From: Chitinophagaceae bacterium
GTDB lineage: Bacteria; Bacteroidota; Bacteroidia; Chitinophagales; UBA10324
Assembly: GCA_947474435.1 (NCBI GenBank)
Contig: CANJII010000007.1
Span: forward strand, 1-64,000
Direction of reading: 5' to 3'
DNA length: 64,000 nucleotides
A program made the position numbers and the translations under genes. Position 1 is the stretch's first letter. Every line of letters begins with the position of its first letter. This document shows, in pieces, positions 7,971 through 18,377 of the stretch. The notes under the pieces were generated by a model, which saw only the letters and a list, made by a program, of their open reading frames with translations, had not been told where the DNA came from and made no database searches.

Positions 7971-8013
7971 AAAAGTCCTGAATGAACTCTTAATTCATTC
8001 AGGACTTTTTTTT
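7971..8013. terminator. Bidirectional terminator after the permease gene
   Basis: A perfect 13-bp stem, AGTCCTGAATGAA (7974-7986) and TTCATTCAGGACT (7994-8006), with a 7-nt loop. It is flanked by A on the left and T on the right. It separates the permease (+) from the carboxyltransferase gene (-). Confidence 0.9.
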
Positions 8014-8218
8014 AGCCTCGGTTAGTGTATTCTTTAGGAACCTAAAATTTCAACGAGTGAAGATACACGCACCTAGACGGGAAAGAAGAATAATGAATAT
8101 CGAGCAACCTGCCCTATGCAGGCGGGGTTTTTTGAATAATGAATTTTAGTTCAAGCAAAAACTTCAAAAATCAAAATTCGTTAATCATTATTCGATATTC
8201 ATTTTAGCATGCACAAAC
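8014..8218. repeat. Intergenic repeat with inverted arms and a GC-rich core
   Basis: A 12-bp inverted repeat, AATGAATATCGA (8092-8103) and TCGATATTCATT (8192-8203), brackets a GC-rich core CCTGCCCTATGCAGGCGGGG (8108-8127) followed by six T. GAATAATGAAT occurs twice directly (8088, 8134). Such simple AT repeats around a GC-rich hairpin look like a dispersed non-coding element. The core CCTGCCC-N(6-7)-GGCGGG recurs at 18137-18156. No gene is seen. Confidence 0.5.
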
Positions 8219-9841
8219 TCAGGTCTGAAGTATCCCCGTATTAAATTGTTTGGTAATGGGAGAGTGGTTGGCGGCTTCAATGGCAATTGACACAACTTTG
8301 CGGGTATCCAATGGATTTATAATTGCATCTAACCACAAGCGCGCGGCGGCATAGTACGGAGTGGTTTGTTTTTGGTAGCGCTGCATAATTTCATCCAGCA
8401 ATATTTTTTCATTTTCAGGTGTAATAATTTCTCCCTTGCTTTTTAATGATGCAACCTGAATCTGCAATAAAGTTTTTGCTGCCTGATCGCCACCCATCAC
8501 TGCGATTTTTGCGGTGGGCCACCCAACAATTATGCGCGGGTCATAAGCTTTACCACACATGGCGTAGTTGCCGGCGCCATAACTGTTGCCAACTATAATA
8601 GTAATTTTTGGTACCACACTGTTTGCCACAGCGTTCACCATTTTGGCGCCATCTTTTATTATGCCACCGTGTTCGCTGCGCGAGCCCACCATAAAGCCGG
8701 TTACATCCTGCAAAAACAACAATGGAATTTTTTTCTGATTGCAGTTCATAATAAAGCGCGAAGCTTTATCGGCCGAGTCGCTATATATCACACCGCCAAA
8801 CTGCATTTCGCCTTTCTTACTCCTGACCACCTTGCGTTGATTGGCCACTATTCCAATGCTCCAACCATCAATGCGCGCGTAGCAAGTAATTATACTTTTT
8901 CCGTATTCGGCTTTGTATTCATCAAACTTACTTTCATCAACCAAACATTTTATAACTTCATACATATCATAAGCACGGCTTCCATCGTCGGGCATAATGT
9001 TCAACAATTCTTTTTCGTCAACGGCAGGCGCTAAAGATTTCACGCGGTTGAAACCTGCTTTATCGTAATCGCCTATTTTGCCCACAATACTTTTAATGCG
9101 GTCGAGGCAATCTTTATCGTCCTTGCACTTGTAATCTGTTACTCCGCTTATTTCGCAATGAGTGCTTGCACCGCCCAAAGTTTCCTGATCGGTATCTTCG
9201 CCAATGGCGGCTTTTACTAAGTAGGGGCCTGCAAGAAAAATGCTTCCGGTTTTGTCAACAATCATTGCCTCATCACTCATGATTGGAAGGTATGCGCCAC
9301 CTGCAACACAACTTCCCATAATGGCGGCAATTTGTGTAATTCCAATTGAACTCATTTGCGCATTGTTGCGAAAAATGCGACCGAAGTGTTCCTTGTCCGG
9401 AAAAATTTCATCCTGCATCGGAAGAAAAACTCCTGCGCTATCCACCAGATAAATAATTGGTAAACGATTTTCCATGGATATTTCCTGTGCGCGCAAATTC
9501 TTTTTACCGGTAATAGGAAACCAGGCCCCTGCTTTAACTGTGGCATCGTTTGCAACCACGATGCATTGTTTGCCGCTTACATATCCGATTTCAATTACCA
9601 CTCCGCCTGCAGGGCAGCCACCATATTCGGCATACATTTCATATCCTGCCAAAGCACCCATTTCAAAACGAGGAGCATTCTTATCAAATAAATAATCCAA
9701 TCGTTCGCGGGCTGATAGTTTTCCTTTTTCGTGTTGCTTGTCAATAGCTTTTTTTCCGCCACCGAGTTTTACCTTTTCAATATTCTCGTTCAATTTATTT
9801 ATTAAAATATGAATACCACCTTTTTCCGTTTCCTTTTTCAT
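8219..9841 (-). CDS. Acyl-CoA carboxylase carboxyltransferase subunit (methylcrotonyl-CoA type)
   Basis: A 540-residue biotin-dependent carboxyltransferase beta subunit, transferring carboxyl from carboxybiotin to an acyl-CoA. The two crotonase-like halves are complete. The N-terminal half holds FPDKEHFGRIFRNNAQMSS and MGSCVAGGAYLPIMSDE. The C-terminal half holds LLFLQDVTGFMVG, VPKITIIVGNSYGAGNYAMCG and MGGDQAAKTL. The pattern SAGVFLPMQDEIFPDKEHFGR and the ending PYYAAARLWLDAIINP are those of methylcrotonyl-CoA carboxylase (leucine breakdown) more than of propionyl-CoA carboxylase; that choice is inferred. The biotin-carboxylase partner is not in the window. A -7 box (TATTTTTG on the - strand, 9869-9876) lies just upstream. 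Base composition is somewhat more GC-rich than its neighbours, as for a well-expressed core gene. Confidence 0.88.
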   Translation of the reverse strand: MKKETEKGGIHILINKLNENIEKVKLGGGKKAIDKQHEKGKLSARERLDYLFDKNAPRFEMGALAGYEMYAEYGGCPAGGVVIEIGYVSGKQCIVVANDATVKAGAWFPITGKKNLRAQEISMENRLPIIYLVDSAGVFLPMQDEIFPDKEHFGRIFRNNAQMSSIGITQIAAIMGSCVAGGAYLPIMSDEAMIVDKTGSIFLAGPYLVKAAIGEDTDQETLGGASTHCEISGVTDYKCKDDKDCLDRIKSIVGKIGDYDKAGFNRVKSLAPAVDEKELLNIMPDDGSRAYDMYEVIKCLVDESKFDEYKAEYGKSIITCYARIDGWSIGIVANQRKVVRSKKGEMQFGGVIYSDSADKASRFIMNCNQKKIPLLFLQDVTGFMVGSRSEHGGIIKDGAKMVNAVANSVVPKITIIVGNSYGAGNYAMCGKAYDPRIIVGWPTAKIAVMGGDQAAKTLLQIQVASLKSKGEIITPENEKILLDEIMQRYQKQTTPYYAAARLWLDAIINPLDTRKVVSIAIEAANHSPITKQFNTGILQT

Positions 9842-10023
9842 TCTTATTGTTTGAAATTAATTCTTCGTCAAAAATAATTTTATAAGAAGGAAAAAGAAGA
9901 TTGATTTTTTAATACAGCATGAAGAACTGAATAATAAAAAACCACACATAAGTTTTTATTAAATTAATAGAAACCTTTTAGGAATGGTTAGGTAAAGAGT
10001 GCCAATAAAAAAATACCACAAGT

Positions 10024-13000
10024 ATGAGAAAGGTCCTCTACAACCTAGTACTCATAGCATTATTACTAGTATCTGCAAAAACACAGGCTCAAGTAAATGC
10101 TAATTTTACAATTAACTATTCTGTTCCGAATTGTGCACCATCGTTGGTTACATTCGTTAACACATCAACTGGTCTTGCTCCATTAACATTTCAATGGAAT
10201 TTCGGTGTGAATTCCGGAGTAAACAGTACACAACAACATCCAAGTACAACATTTATGGTATGTGGAACATATAATGTTTCACTTACTGTTATAAATGGCA
10301 GCGGACAGCAAAGTACTATTGTTCATCAGGTTGTTATACAATGTAAACCTGAAGCGAACTTTAGCTTTCCGGGAAGTGTGGGATGTGCTCCTGTTGGGGT
10401 GTCGTTCAATAGTACAACAATATTAGGAGGAGGAGCCATAACAAATTATACCTGGGATTTTGGAGATGGTGTTGGAGGAAGTGGAAATAATCCTTCGCAT
10501 AATTATTCATCTCCGGGATGTAAAACAGTGACTTTAGTTGTTACGGATGTAAATGGGTGCTTAGATGATACTACCGTTTCGAATGCAGTTTGTCCGGATG
10601 TTCCGCCAATTGCAGATTTTACTTCTACACCACCAGTTGCATGTGCAGCGCCAATCTCTGTTTCATATACTTCGGTAAATCCGGGACCAAACGGGCCTTA
10701 TACATACCAATGGATTTTTCAAGGCGGTACTCCATCGAGCTCAACACTTCAAAATCCATCTGTTACTTATTCTACTCCGGGTGCTTATTACAGTCAGTTA
10801 ATTGTTACAGGTTCAAATGGATGTGCTGATACTACAAAAAAGAACAACTTTGTAATTATAGGTGCAAATGCGGCAGATTTCAGTATTGATCATTTATCAG
10901 GTTGTGCTCCTCTGTCAGTTTATTGCGCAGTGTCACAAAATTCTCAAGCATTGGGAATTCTATGGACAGCTCCAGGTGGAATATTAACAAACCCGAATTT
11001 TTCTGATAATTTAATAACATTTAATAATGCCGGAACATATCAGGTATGTGTTCAAATGACCTTTCCGGGAAATTGCCTGGCAACAAAATGTACAACAGTC
11101 GTAGTTGGAGCAACGCCACTCGCTGATTTTTCAGTAAGCGGGCTTCAAAATATTTGCGCCCCCCCAATGAATAATGTTCATTACACAAATTTATCCAGTG
11201 GTCCAGGAGTGTTGACTTATCAATGGTTATTTCCAGGAGGTACACCTTCTTCCTCGGTTGCCGTTAATCCTCCTGATGTAAATTATACACAATGCGGAAT
11301 TTTTCCAGTAAGTCTAATTGTTACAACTTCACAAGGTTGTGCTGATACTTTAACGGTTGACAGTTTAGTTCATATTGATTGTCCGATAGTTAATTTTATT
11401 GCAAGTGGTGTGAAAGGTTGTATTCCATTTGATGTAACATTTAACAGTACAGGAAGTTTTGGTTTACCAATTTCATGGGAATGGAATTTTGGTGATTCGG
11501 GTAATCCTAATTCAGTTCAATCTACCCAACAAAACCCAACGCATACTTTTATTACTTCCGGTTGTTTTAATATACGATTGATTATTACAAATTCGCAAGG
11601 TTGTAAGGATACTCTAAAGCTATTAAATTATATATGTGCTGGTACACTACCAACTGTAAATTTTTCTGCAAGTCCCACAAGCACTTGTATCGGAATGCCG
11701 GTAGCTTTCACAAATCTATCAACGGGTATTTTTCCTTCAACCAATTATTTCTGGGATTTCAATGGAATGCCTCCGTTAACTACTATGTCGACTCTTAAAA
11801 ATCCAACCTATACATATACAGATACAGGGTTTTTTGATGTGGTTTTAATTGCCTGCAATAATGGTTGTTGTGATACCATTTTATTTCAGGATTATATTCA
11901 CATTAATCCACCATTGGCAAAAATTACAATGGAGAAAAGTTGCATAAATAAATTTGATGTAATTTTTCATGGTGAGTCTTCAATTGGAGCCGATACTTAT
12001 TTATGGAGTATTCCGGGAGGCATTCCAAACACTTCAACACTTCCCATTGTTCCTGTTCATTTTAATACAACCGGAACTTATACTGCAACATTAACTGTAA
12101 CTAATAATGCTTCAGGTTGTTCGCATACTTCCACTCAACCAATTCAAATTAAAAATGTTCAGGCTGATTTTTCAGTTACCCCATTAGCCGGATGTGCACC
12201 GTATTATTTTTGCATAAATAATTTAAGTGTTGATGCAGCTACTTACAATTGGAAAATCTGGAATACGAGCATTGTAAGTTCTCCATATAACGGAACATTA
12301 GCAAGTCCATGTTTAACATTTTCAACTCCTGGATTATATACATTTCAATTAATTGCAACGGATGTAAACGGATGTAAAGACACTATTGTAAAACCAAATT
12401 ATTTAACTGTTTATGGATCTAATCCGAATTTTTCATTATTGCTTTCTCAATACTGTTCTCCGGCTTTAGCCACCTTTACTGATTTATCAGTATCATATAC
12501 AAGTATAATAACAGGGTGGAGTTGGGATTTTGGTGATCCAGGAAGTGGGGCAGCAAATTATTCTTCACTGCAAAATCCAACTCATATTTATCAAAATAGC
12601 GGATATTATTCAGTTACTTTAGCTGTAACCGATAATCACGGCTGTGTTAATGTAAAAACTACCAATTCAAATTATATTCTTCTTGGACATCCGAATATAG
12701 TTTTTGAAGCTAACGATTCTTCGGTTTGCTTGGGTACTCCAATTTGTTTTATAAATAATACCAGTGATCCGGTTTGGGGACTTATTTATAATTGGAATTT
12801 TGGTGATGGTATTGGAACGAGTGGGTTACCTACACCATGTTATACCTATAATGATACAGGTTATTTTGATGTAACTTTAATCGCTCAGGATTCGTGGGGA
12901 TGTAAAGACACATTGTCGTTGCCAAATTATATTCACATTACTACTCCTTTTACAAATTTCATAGCTGATAGCACTACAACAGTATGTCCGCCGTTTCAGG

Positions 13001-16000
13001 TCAATTTTTCAAATCTTTCTACCGGGTATGATTCAACCACACAATTTATTTGGGATTTTGGTGATGGCGCTACTTCAACTTCTTTAAATGCATTTCATAT
13101 TTATACTACTGCCGGGTACTTTGATGTGACTTTAACTATGACTACCTCAGAAGGTTGTGTTTCAGTAACCTATTTTGATGATTATATCCATATTACGGGT
13201 CCATCAGCAACCGTTTCTGTTACACCAATTACAGGTTGCTCTCCATTGAATGTATGTTTTTATGCGATCTCCGGAAATACTAATAATTACATCTGGAACT
13301 TTGGTGACGGATCGGTTGATTTGTCAAATACTGATACTATTTGTTATACTTATAATTCGGCAGGCGTTTATTTTCCGGCAGTTATTTTAGATGATGGTGG
13401 CGGTTGTGTTTATACTTTGCCACTGGATAGTATAATTGTTTCGCATGTTGTTGCAGGATTCACACTATCTGCAAATGATTTGTGTAACAGCGGCGCTATT
13501 CAATTTACTGATACTTCAACTTCACAGGTTGCTCTTTCAAATTGGAACTGGAATTTCGGTGATCCTTTGAGTGGTGTATTAAATACTTCGTCACAACAAA
13601 ATCCTAATCACCTATTCAATACATCTGGTGTTTATGTGGTAACGCTAACAGCCAAGGATATTTTATTGTGTCAGGCAGTAATTACGGATACTGTTTTTGT
13701 TCATCAGTTGCCTGATGCACAATTTTTAATAAGTGCTAATCCAATTTGTCCGGGTGGAAGTATCACATTTACCTCTAACTCAACATCTATTGATCCGATA
13801 GTAACTTATCAATGGAATTTTGACGATGCTGCAAGCGGTAATTTAAATAATGCAATTACATCAATTGCTTCGCATACATTTATGAATTCAGGAGTTTATA
13901 ATGTGAAACTAAAAGTTTTCACTCCTTTCGGGTGTGTTGATTCATTAATTCAACCCATAACTGTAAATGTTCCTCCAACCGCAAATGCCGGTTCTGATAA
14001 AACTATTTGTATTAACAGTTCAACCCAAATTATAGCATCAGGTGGAATTACTTATGCCTGGTTGCCTGCTACAGGTTTAACTGCCACCAATATTTCAAAT
14101 CCCATTGCAAATCCTTTTTCTACCACAACTTATACATTAACTGTATCTGATGCAGTTGGTTGTACCGGAATTGATTTAGTTACTGTAAATGTTAATCCTC
14201 TTCCAATTATAAATGCAGGCGCTGATGTGTCAATCTGTTTGAATACTCAAACAACACTTAATGCCACAGGAGCAATTAATTATGTATGGTCACCTTCATC
14301 AGGTTTATCGTCTTCTATATTAAGTTCAGTCAATGCTTCACCAACATTAACCACACAATATTCTTTAACGGGAACTGATTTAAACGGTTGTGTAAATTAT
14401 GATTCGGTTATTGTAACTGTTAACTCTTTACCTGTTTCGAATGCCGGAAATGATAATGCTATTTGTGAAAACGACAGTGTTCAATTAATTGGTTCGGGTG
14501 GAATTTCTTATTTATGGAATAATGCATCATCGTTGAGCAACCCAGGTATTTCAAGTCCATTTGCCAATCCAGTAATATCAACCACCTACACATTAGTAGT
14601 AACAGATATAAACGGATGTACAGATAACGACAATGTTATTATCACAGTACATAGTTTACCTAATGCAAATGCCGGTATAGATCAAAACATCTGTATCAAT
14701 AGTGCAGCACAATTAAATGCGACCGGAGGAATTACCTATTTATGGAATCCGGCGGCAACATTAACTTCTTCAACAATTAATAATCCATCAGCATCACCAA
14801 CTATTACAACCACCTATTCGGTGGTTGTAACTGATGTAAATGGGTGCAGCAATTCAGATTACATGTCTGTAACAGTTCACAACTATCCCGGAATTAATGC
14901 AGGAACAGATCAACAAATATGTATTGGATCTTCAACTCCAATAACGGCTACTGGTGGAACAAGCTATAACTGGTCACCATCCACAGCACTTAGTTCAACT
15001 GTAGGATCAACTGTTTCTGCTTCACCAACAATTACTACCACTTACAATGTAATTGGCACTGATATATGGGGATGTACTAATACTGATAACATTGTTATAA
15101 CTGTTGTAAATGCTCCGCTTGCAAATGCAGGTACAGATACCACTGTATGTTTTGGTGAATCTGTGCAATTTGCTGCATCGGGTGGCATTGGTTACTTGTG
15201 GAGTCCTTCCGCAACGCTTTCCTCCGCTATCATTTTTAACCCAGTTGCCATTCCGGTTTCTACAACTACTTATTCTGTTGTTGTTTCAGATATAAATGGT
15301 TGTTCAGCTTCAGATAATGTAACAATTACTGTTGCTCCACTGCCACTTGCAAATGCCGGATCTGATCAGGATATATGCATCAACTTCACAGCGCAATTGA
15401 GTGCAACAGGTGGTGTATCATATCTATGGTCACCAGATGCAACACTTAGCGATACCTTAATTAATAATCCTGTCGCTTCACCCATTACTCCATCTACTTA
15501 TTCTGTATTGGTTACAGGTGCTAACGGCTGTACTGCTGCTGATAATGTGGTGGTAACAGTTCACAACAATCCATTAATATCAGCAGGTAACGATGTAACA
15601 ATTTGTTACAGCACTTCAACTCAACTTTTAGCTACTGGTGGAACAACTTATAATTGGTTGCCATTTACAGCTCTGAACAACGCAGGTATTGCTAACCCAA
15701 CCGCATCACCAACAACAACAACAACTTATGTTGTTGAAGGAATCAGTGCATGGGGATGTATCAGTTTCGACACGGTGGTGGTGAGTGTGCTACCCCCTCC
15801 ACCGGCTTATGCCGGAACTGATACGGCAATCTGTTTATTGCAAAGTACTACTTTACATGCAACCGGCGGCATTGGATTTTCATGGTCGCCGGCTAATTCG
15901 CTTAACAATTCACTTGTTGCAAATCCTCTTGCTTCACCTACTGCCACATTAGATTATATAGTTACAGTAACAGACTCCAACGGATGTTTTGCCAATGATA

Positions 16001-16992
16001 CTGTAAATGTGATTGTTCATCCGTTGCCAGTTATTAATGCGGGTATTGATCAGTATTTATGCCTTGGTACTCCACTTACTTTAGGCGCCACTGGTGGTAT
16101 TAATTATCAATGGTCGCCTGCAATTGATTTAGATAATATTTTAATTTCAAATCCAACAACAACAACCACTGTTACAACAAATTATATAGTATCCGGTCAG
16201 GATAATATTGGTTGTTCAAATAGTGATACTGTTCTCGTAACTGTAATTTATCCATTGACCGCAACAGCAGTTGAAAAGGTTGATGTTTGCTTTGGATTGC
16301 AAACACAACTATCGGCAGGAGGCGGTGCTTTTTATCAATGGATTCCATCAATCGGATTGGATAATCCATCTATTCCGAACCCAACATGTTATGTCAGTCA
16401 AAGTACAGATTACAAGGTAATTGTTTCAGATGGAATGTGTTTTTCAGATACCGCTTATGTACATGTTGAAGTTCATCAACTACCGATTGTTTATGCAGGA
16501 GATGACCAGGTTGTACTTGCCGGAAATGATGTTTCATTAGGTGGAAGTGGGTCAGGTATAACATTCAGCTGGAATCCGACTGATGGAACTGATTGTTCAA
16601 CTTGCCTGTCCACAATTGTTCATCCTGATATTACAACGACCTATACTCTTTGGGTGACTAATGATTTTGGTTGTTCCGCATCTGATGAAGTGGTAATAAA
16701 AGTAGGATGTACTGCTGATGTGGTATATATTCCCAATGCGTTTTCACCAAATGGTGATGGAAATAATGATGTGTTTTATGTGAGAAGTAAAGGGGTTAAA
16801 ACGCTCACTTATTTCAGAATTTATGATCGATGGGGATTTTTGGTTTTTGAATCAAACGACATGAATAACGGGTGGGATGGAAAGGTTCGAAATAAAATAG
16901 CCATGCCCGGTGTGTATGTATGGTACATGGAAGGATCATGTGCTAATGGTCAATCGGTTTCATTGCAAGGGAATGTAACACTTGTGAGATAA
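10024..16992 (+). CDS. Giant PKD/Ig-like repeat adhesin with T9SS type B sorting domain
   Basis: A 2322-residue surface protein with a signal peptide ending in KTQAQ. Residues about 25-1315 consist of PKD domains with the hallmark WNFGDG or WDFGDG core, PTHTF or YTY turns and GCxDT ends; Cys residues recur in pairs. Residues about 1320-2230 are about twelve units of roughly 76 residues. Each starts NAGxDxxIC, runs through ATGGxxYxWSP and xASPxxTTTY, and ends in VTDxNGC and VTVxPLP. The last ~85 residues are the gliding-motility-associated C-terminal domain (VVYIPNAFSPNGDGNNDVFY, YDRWG, GWDGK, GVYVWY), a type B T9SS signal. It is probably a long stalk or adhesin on the cell surface. The PorP/SprF gene 64 nt downstream is the usual partner of such proteins. 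Confidence 0.9.
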   Translation: MRKVLYNLVLIALLLVSAKTQAQVNANFTINYSVPNCAPSLVTFVNTSTGLAPLTFQWNFGVNSGVNSTQQHPSTTFMVCGTYNVSLTVINGSGQQSTIVHQVVIQCKPEANFSFPGSVGCAPVGVSFNSTTILGGGAITNYTWDFGDGVGGSGNNPSHNYSSPGCKTVTLVVTDVNGCLDDTTVSNAVCPDVPPIADFTSTPPVACAAPISVSYTSVNPGPNGPYTYQWIFQGGTPSSSTLQNPSVTYSTPGAYYSQLIVTGSNGCADTTKKNNFVIIGANAADFSIDHLSGCAPLSVYCAVSQNSQALGILWTAPGGILTNPNFSDNLITFNNAGTYQVCVQMTFPGNCLATKCTTVVVGATPLADFSVSGLQNICAPPMNNVHYTNLSSGPGVLTYQWLFPGGTPSSSVAVNPPDVNYTQCGIFPVSLIVTTSQGCADTLTVDSLVHIDCPIVNFIASGVKGCIPFDVTFNSTGSFGLPISWEWNFGDSGNPNSVQSTQQNPTHTFITSGCFNIRLIITNSQGCKDTLKLLNYICAGTLPTVNFSASPTSTCIGMPVAFTNLSTGIFPSTNYFWDFNGMPPLTTMSTLKNPTYTYTDTGFFDVVLIACNNGCCDTILFQDYIHINPPLAKITMEKSCINKFDVIFHGESSIGADTYLWSIPGGIPNTSTLPIVPVHFNTTGTYTATLTVTNNASGCSHTSTQPIQIKNVQADFSVTPLAGCAPYYFCINNLSVDAATYNWKIWNTSIVSSPYNGTLASPCLTFSTPGLYTFQLIATDVNGCKDTIVKPNYLTVYGSNPNFSLLLSQYCSPALATFTDLSVSYTSIITGWSWDFGDPGSGAANYSSLQNPTHIYQNSGYYSVTLAVTDNHGCVNVKTTNSNYILLGHPNIVFEANDSSVCLGTPICFINNTSDPVWGLIYNWNFGDGIGTSGLPTPCYTYNDTGYFDVTLIAQDSWGCKDTLSLPNYIHITTPFTNFIADSTTTVCPPFQVNFSNLSTGYDSTTQFIWDFGDGATSTSLNAFHIYTTAGYFDVTLTMTTSEGCVSVTYFDDYIHITGPSATVSVTPITGCSPLNVCFYAISGNTNNYIWNFGDGSVDLSNTDTICYTYNSAGVYFPAVILDDGGGCVYTLPLDSIIVSHVVAGFTLSANDLCNSGAIQFTDTSTSQVALSNWNWNFGDPLSGVLNTSSQQNPNHLFNTSGVYVVTLTAKDILLCQAVITDTVFVHQLPDAQFLISANPICPGGSITFTSNSTSIDPIVTYQWNFDDAASGNLNNAITSIASHTFMNSGVYNVKLKVFTPFGCVDSLIQPITVNVPPTANAGSDKTICINSSTQIIASGGITYAWLPATGLTATNISNPIANPFSTTTYTLTVSDAVGCTGIDLVTVNVNPLPIINAGADVSICLNTQTTLNATGAINYVWSPSSGLSSSILSSVNASPTLTTQYSLTGTDLNGCVNYDSVIVTVNSLPVSNAGNDNAICENDSVQLIGSGGISYLWNNASSLSNPGISSPFANPVISTTYTLVVTDINGCTDNDNVIITVHSLPNANAGIDQNICINSAAQLNATGGITYLWNPAATLTSSTINNPSASPTITTTYSVVVTDVNGCSNSDYMSVTVHNYPGINAGTDQQICIGSSTPITATGGTSYNWSPSTALSSTVGSTVSASPTITTTYNVIGTDIWGCTNTDNIVITVVNAPLANAGTDTTVCFGESVQFAASGGIGYLWSPSATLSSAIIFNPVAIPVSTTTYSVVVSDINGCSASDNVTITVAPLPLANAGSDQDICINFTAQLSATGGVSYLWSPDATLSDTLINNPVASPITPSTYSVLVTGANGCTAADNVVVTVHNNPLISAGNDVTICYSTSTQLLATGGTTYNWLPFTALNNAGIANPTASPTTTTTYVVEGISAWGCISFDTVVVSVLPPPPAYAGTDTAICLLQSTTLHATGGIGFSWSPANSLNNSLVANPLASPTATLDYIVTVTDSNGCFANDTVNVIVHPLPVINAGIDQYLCLGTPLTLGATGGINYQWSPAIDLDNILISNPTTTTTVTTNYIVSGQDNIGCSNSDTVLVTVIYPLTATAVEKVDVCFGLQTQLSAGGGAFYQWIPSIGLDNPSIPNPTCYVSQSTDYKVIVSDGMCFSDTAYVHVEVHQLPIVYAGDDQVVLAGNDVSLGGSGSGITFSWNPTDGTDCSTCLSTIVHPDITTTYTLWVTNDFGCSASDEVVIKVGCTADVVYIPNAFSPNGDGNNDVFYVRSKGVKTLTYFRIYDRWGFLVFESNDMNNGWDGKVRNKIAMPGVYVWYMEGSCANGQSVSLQGNVTLVR

Positions 16993-17056
16993 CATTCATT
17001 TTTAGAATTAATAATTAAGAATAAAGATTTCAGTTCGTTCATAAAAAAATAATATT

Positions 17057-18055
17057 ATGAAAATAAAATTTCGGTTAAGCATGTGTCTTGCAATGGTAGT
17101 TTCAACCCACATGTTGAATGCACAAGATGTACACTTCTCGCAGTTTTACACAACTCCACTTCATGTTAATCCTGCGCAAACCGGATTCTTTAATGGAAAC
17201 ATGCGGTTCGCAGGAATTTATAAAAATCAATGGGCAAGTGTTACAACTCCTTTCTCCACATTTTCGGGCTCAGTAGACTTTAGTAAACCAGCCAGTAAAA
17301 ACAAAGAAAATATTTTGGGCTTTGGATTTTTAGCAACTTCAGATAAAGCAGGTGATGCAGCTTATACTACCACACAATTAGGGGTGTCAACTTCCTATCA
17401 TAAAAAAGTTGGCCGCTGGGGTAATCAATACATAAGTCTTGGAGCATCTGCCTCGTATTCAAACAGTCATTTTGATATGAATGCATTGCATTGGGATAAT
17501 GAGTTTGAAGGAAAGGCAACTAATGAAAATTTTATTTCCACCACAAGTTTTGCTGATTTTTCACTGGGAACTGAATACAATTATGTGCCAAACCAATTCT
17601 CTAATTTTACTTTTGGAGCAGCCATTTTTCATATCAACCAACCATCACTATCATATGGTGGAACATGGGATGCTTTGTTATATCGGAAATATCTAATTAA
17701 CACAAGCGCCGAAATAAAACTAAATCAATCAATTCAGTTTTATCCAAAAGCCATGTATGCCATACAGGGCGGATACAGAGAATTTAATATTGGAAGTTTT
17801 ATACGGTTGAGAATGGATAAAACCCGAAATTCAAAATACAATGTTTATTTAGGATCATGGTATAGGTGGAATGATGCTGTAATTGCAGTGACACGATTTG
17901 ATATCGATAATTTTTCATTTGCACTTAGTTATGATATTAATACAAGTTCTCTCACAAAGGCAAGTCATGGTTTAGGTGGCACTGAAATTTCGTTTTTATA
18001 TACTACAAAACTCATGAACATGGGAAGCAAAAAAGTTTATTGTCCGAGATTTTAA
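17057..18055 (+). CDS. PorP/SprF family type IX secretion membrane protein
   Basis: A 332-residue outer-membrane protein of the PorP/SprF family. A signal peptide ends at LNAQ. The family opening DVHFSQFYTTPLHVNPAQTGFFNG follows (residues about 24-47), then IYKNQWASVTTPFSTFSGSVD. The rest is alternating beta strands closing with aromatic residues (SFALSYDINTSSL...GGTEISFLY), which fits a beta-barrel. In Flavobacterium johnsoniae SprF is needed to secrete the adhesin SprB, and family members sit next to proteins with type B sorting domains. Here the gene follows such an adhesin on the same strand, so it is inferred to help attach or export that protein. Confidence 0.92.
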   Translation: MKIKFRLSMCLAMVVSTHMLNAQDVHFSQFYTTPLHVNPAQTGFFNGNMRFAGIYKNQWASVTTPFSTFSGSVDFSKPASKNKENILGFGFLATSDKAGDAAYTTTQLGVSTSYHKKVGRWGNQYISLGASASYSNSHFDMNALHWDNEFEGKATNENFISTTSFADFSLGTEYNYVPNQFSNFTFGAAIFHINQPSLSYGGTWDALLYRKYLINTSAEIKLNQSIQFYPKAMYAIQGGYREFNIGSFIRLRMDKTRNSKYNVYLGSWYRWNDAVIAVTRFDIDNFSFALSYDINTSSLTKASHGLGGTEISFLYTTKLMNMGSKKVYCPRF

Positions 18056-18124
18056 ATACAAGGTGTAAGCATTCATGGGTTATAACCCATCAGAAAGTTG
18101 AAAAATATTTATTGTGGTTCGTGT

Positions 18125-18179
18125 GGCAGGCAATTTCCTGCCCGACTAAAGGCGGGAAGTAGAGGTCCTGCCTTTTTTT
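18125..18179. repeat. GC-rich intergenic hairpin element
   Basis: GGCAGG (18125-18130), CCTGCC (18137-18142), CCCG...CGGG (18141-18156) and CCTGCC again (18168-18173) followed by seven T can pair in alternative ways. The core CCTGCCC-GACTAAA-GGCGGG matches the design of the element at 8108-8127. It may also act as a terminator for the PorP/SprF transcript. Confidence 0.45.
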
Positions 18180-18377
18180 ATTTTTTTACTGTAAGCTCAA
18201 GTGACAATACAATTAACCAATTTAAAACTGCCTTTTTCTTTTCTCAGCCACTCCACCAACCCCACTTTAAAGAAGTAATGATTTCTGGTCTCTTATATTG
18301 GTTAATGTCATAAGTATTTTTTTTATACAAAAGCAGGTTCAATTTATTAAGGAACCTTTGAAAGATTAATGTTACTA

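Noticed and set aside
13980..16700. Regular DNA repeats resembling a CRISPR array
   Set aside because: The period is about 228 nt, the repeats are protein-coding in frame, and there are no short identical repeats or cas genes.
18098..18313. 71-codon frame on the + strand after the PorP/SprF gene
   Set aside because: It runs through the GC-rich hairpin element, reads as Phe/Ser-rich noise, and lies where a terminator is expected. No start signal or coding character is seen.
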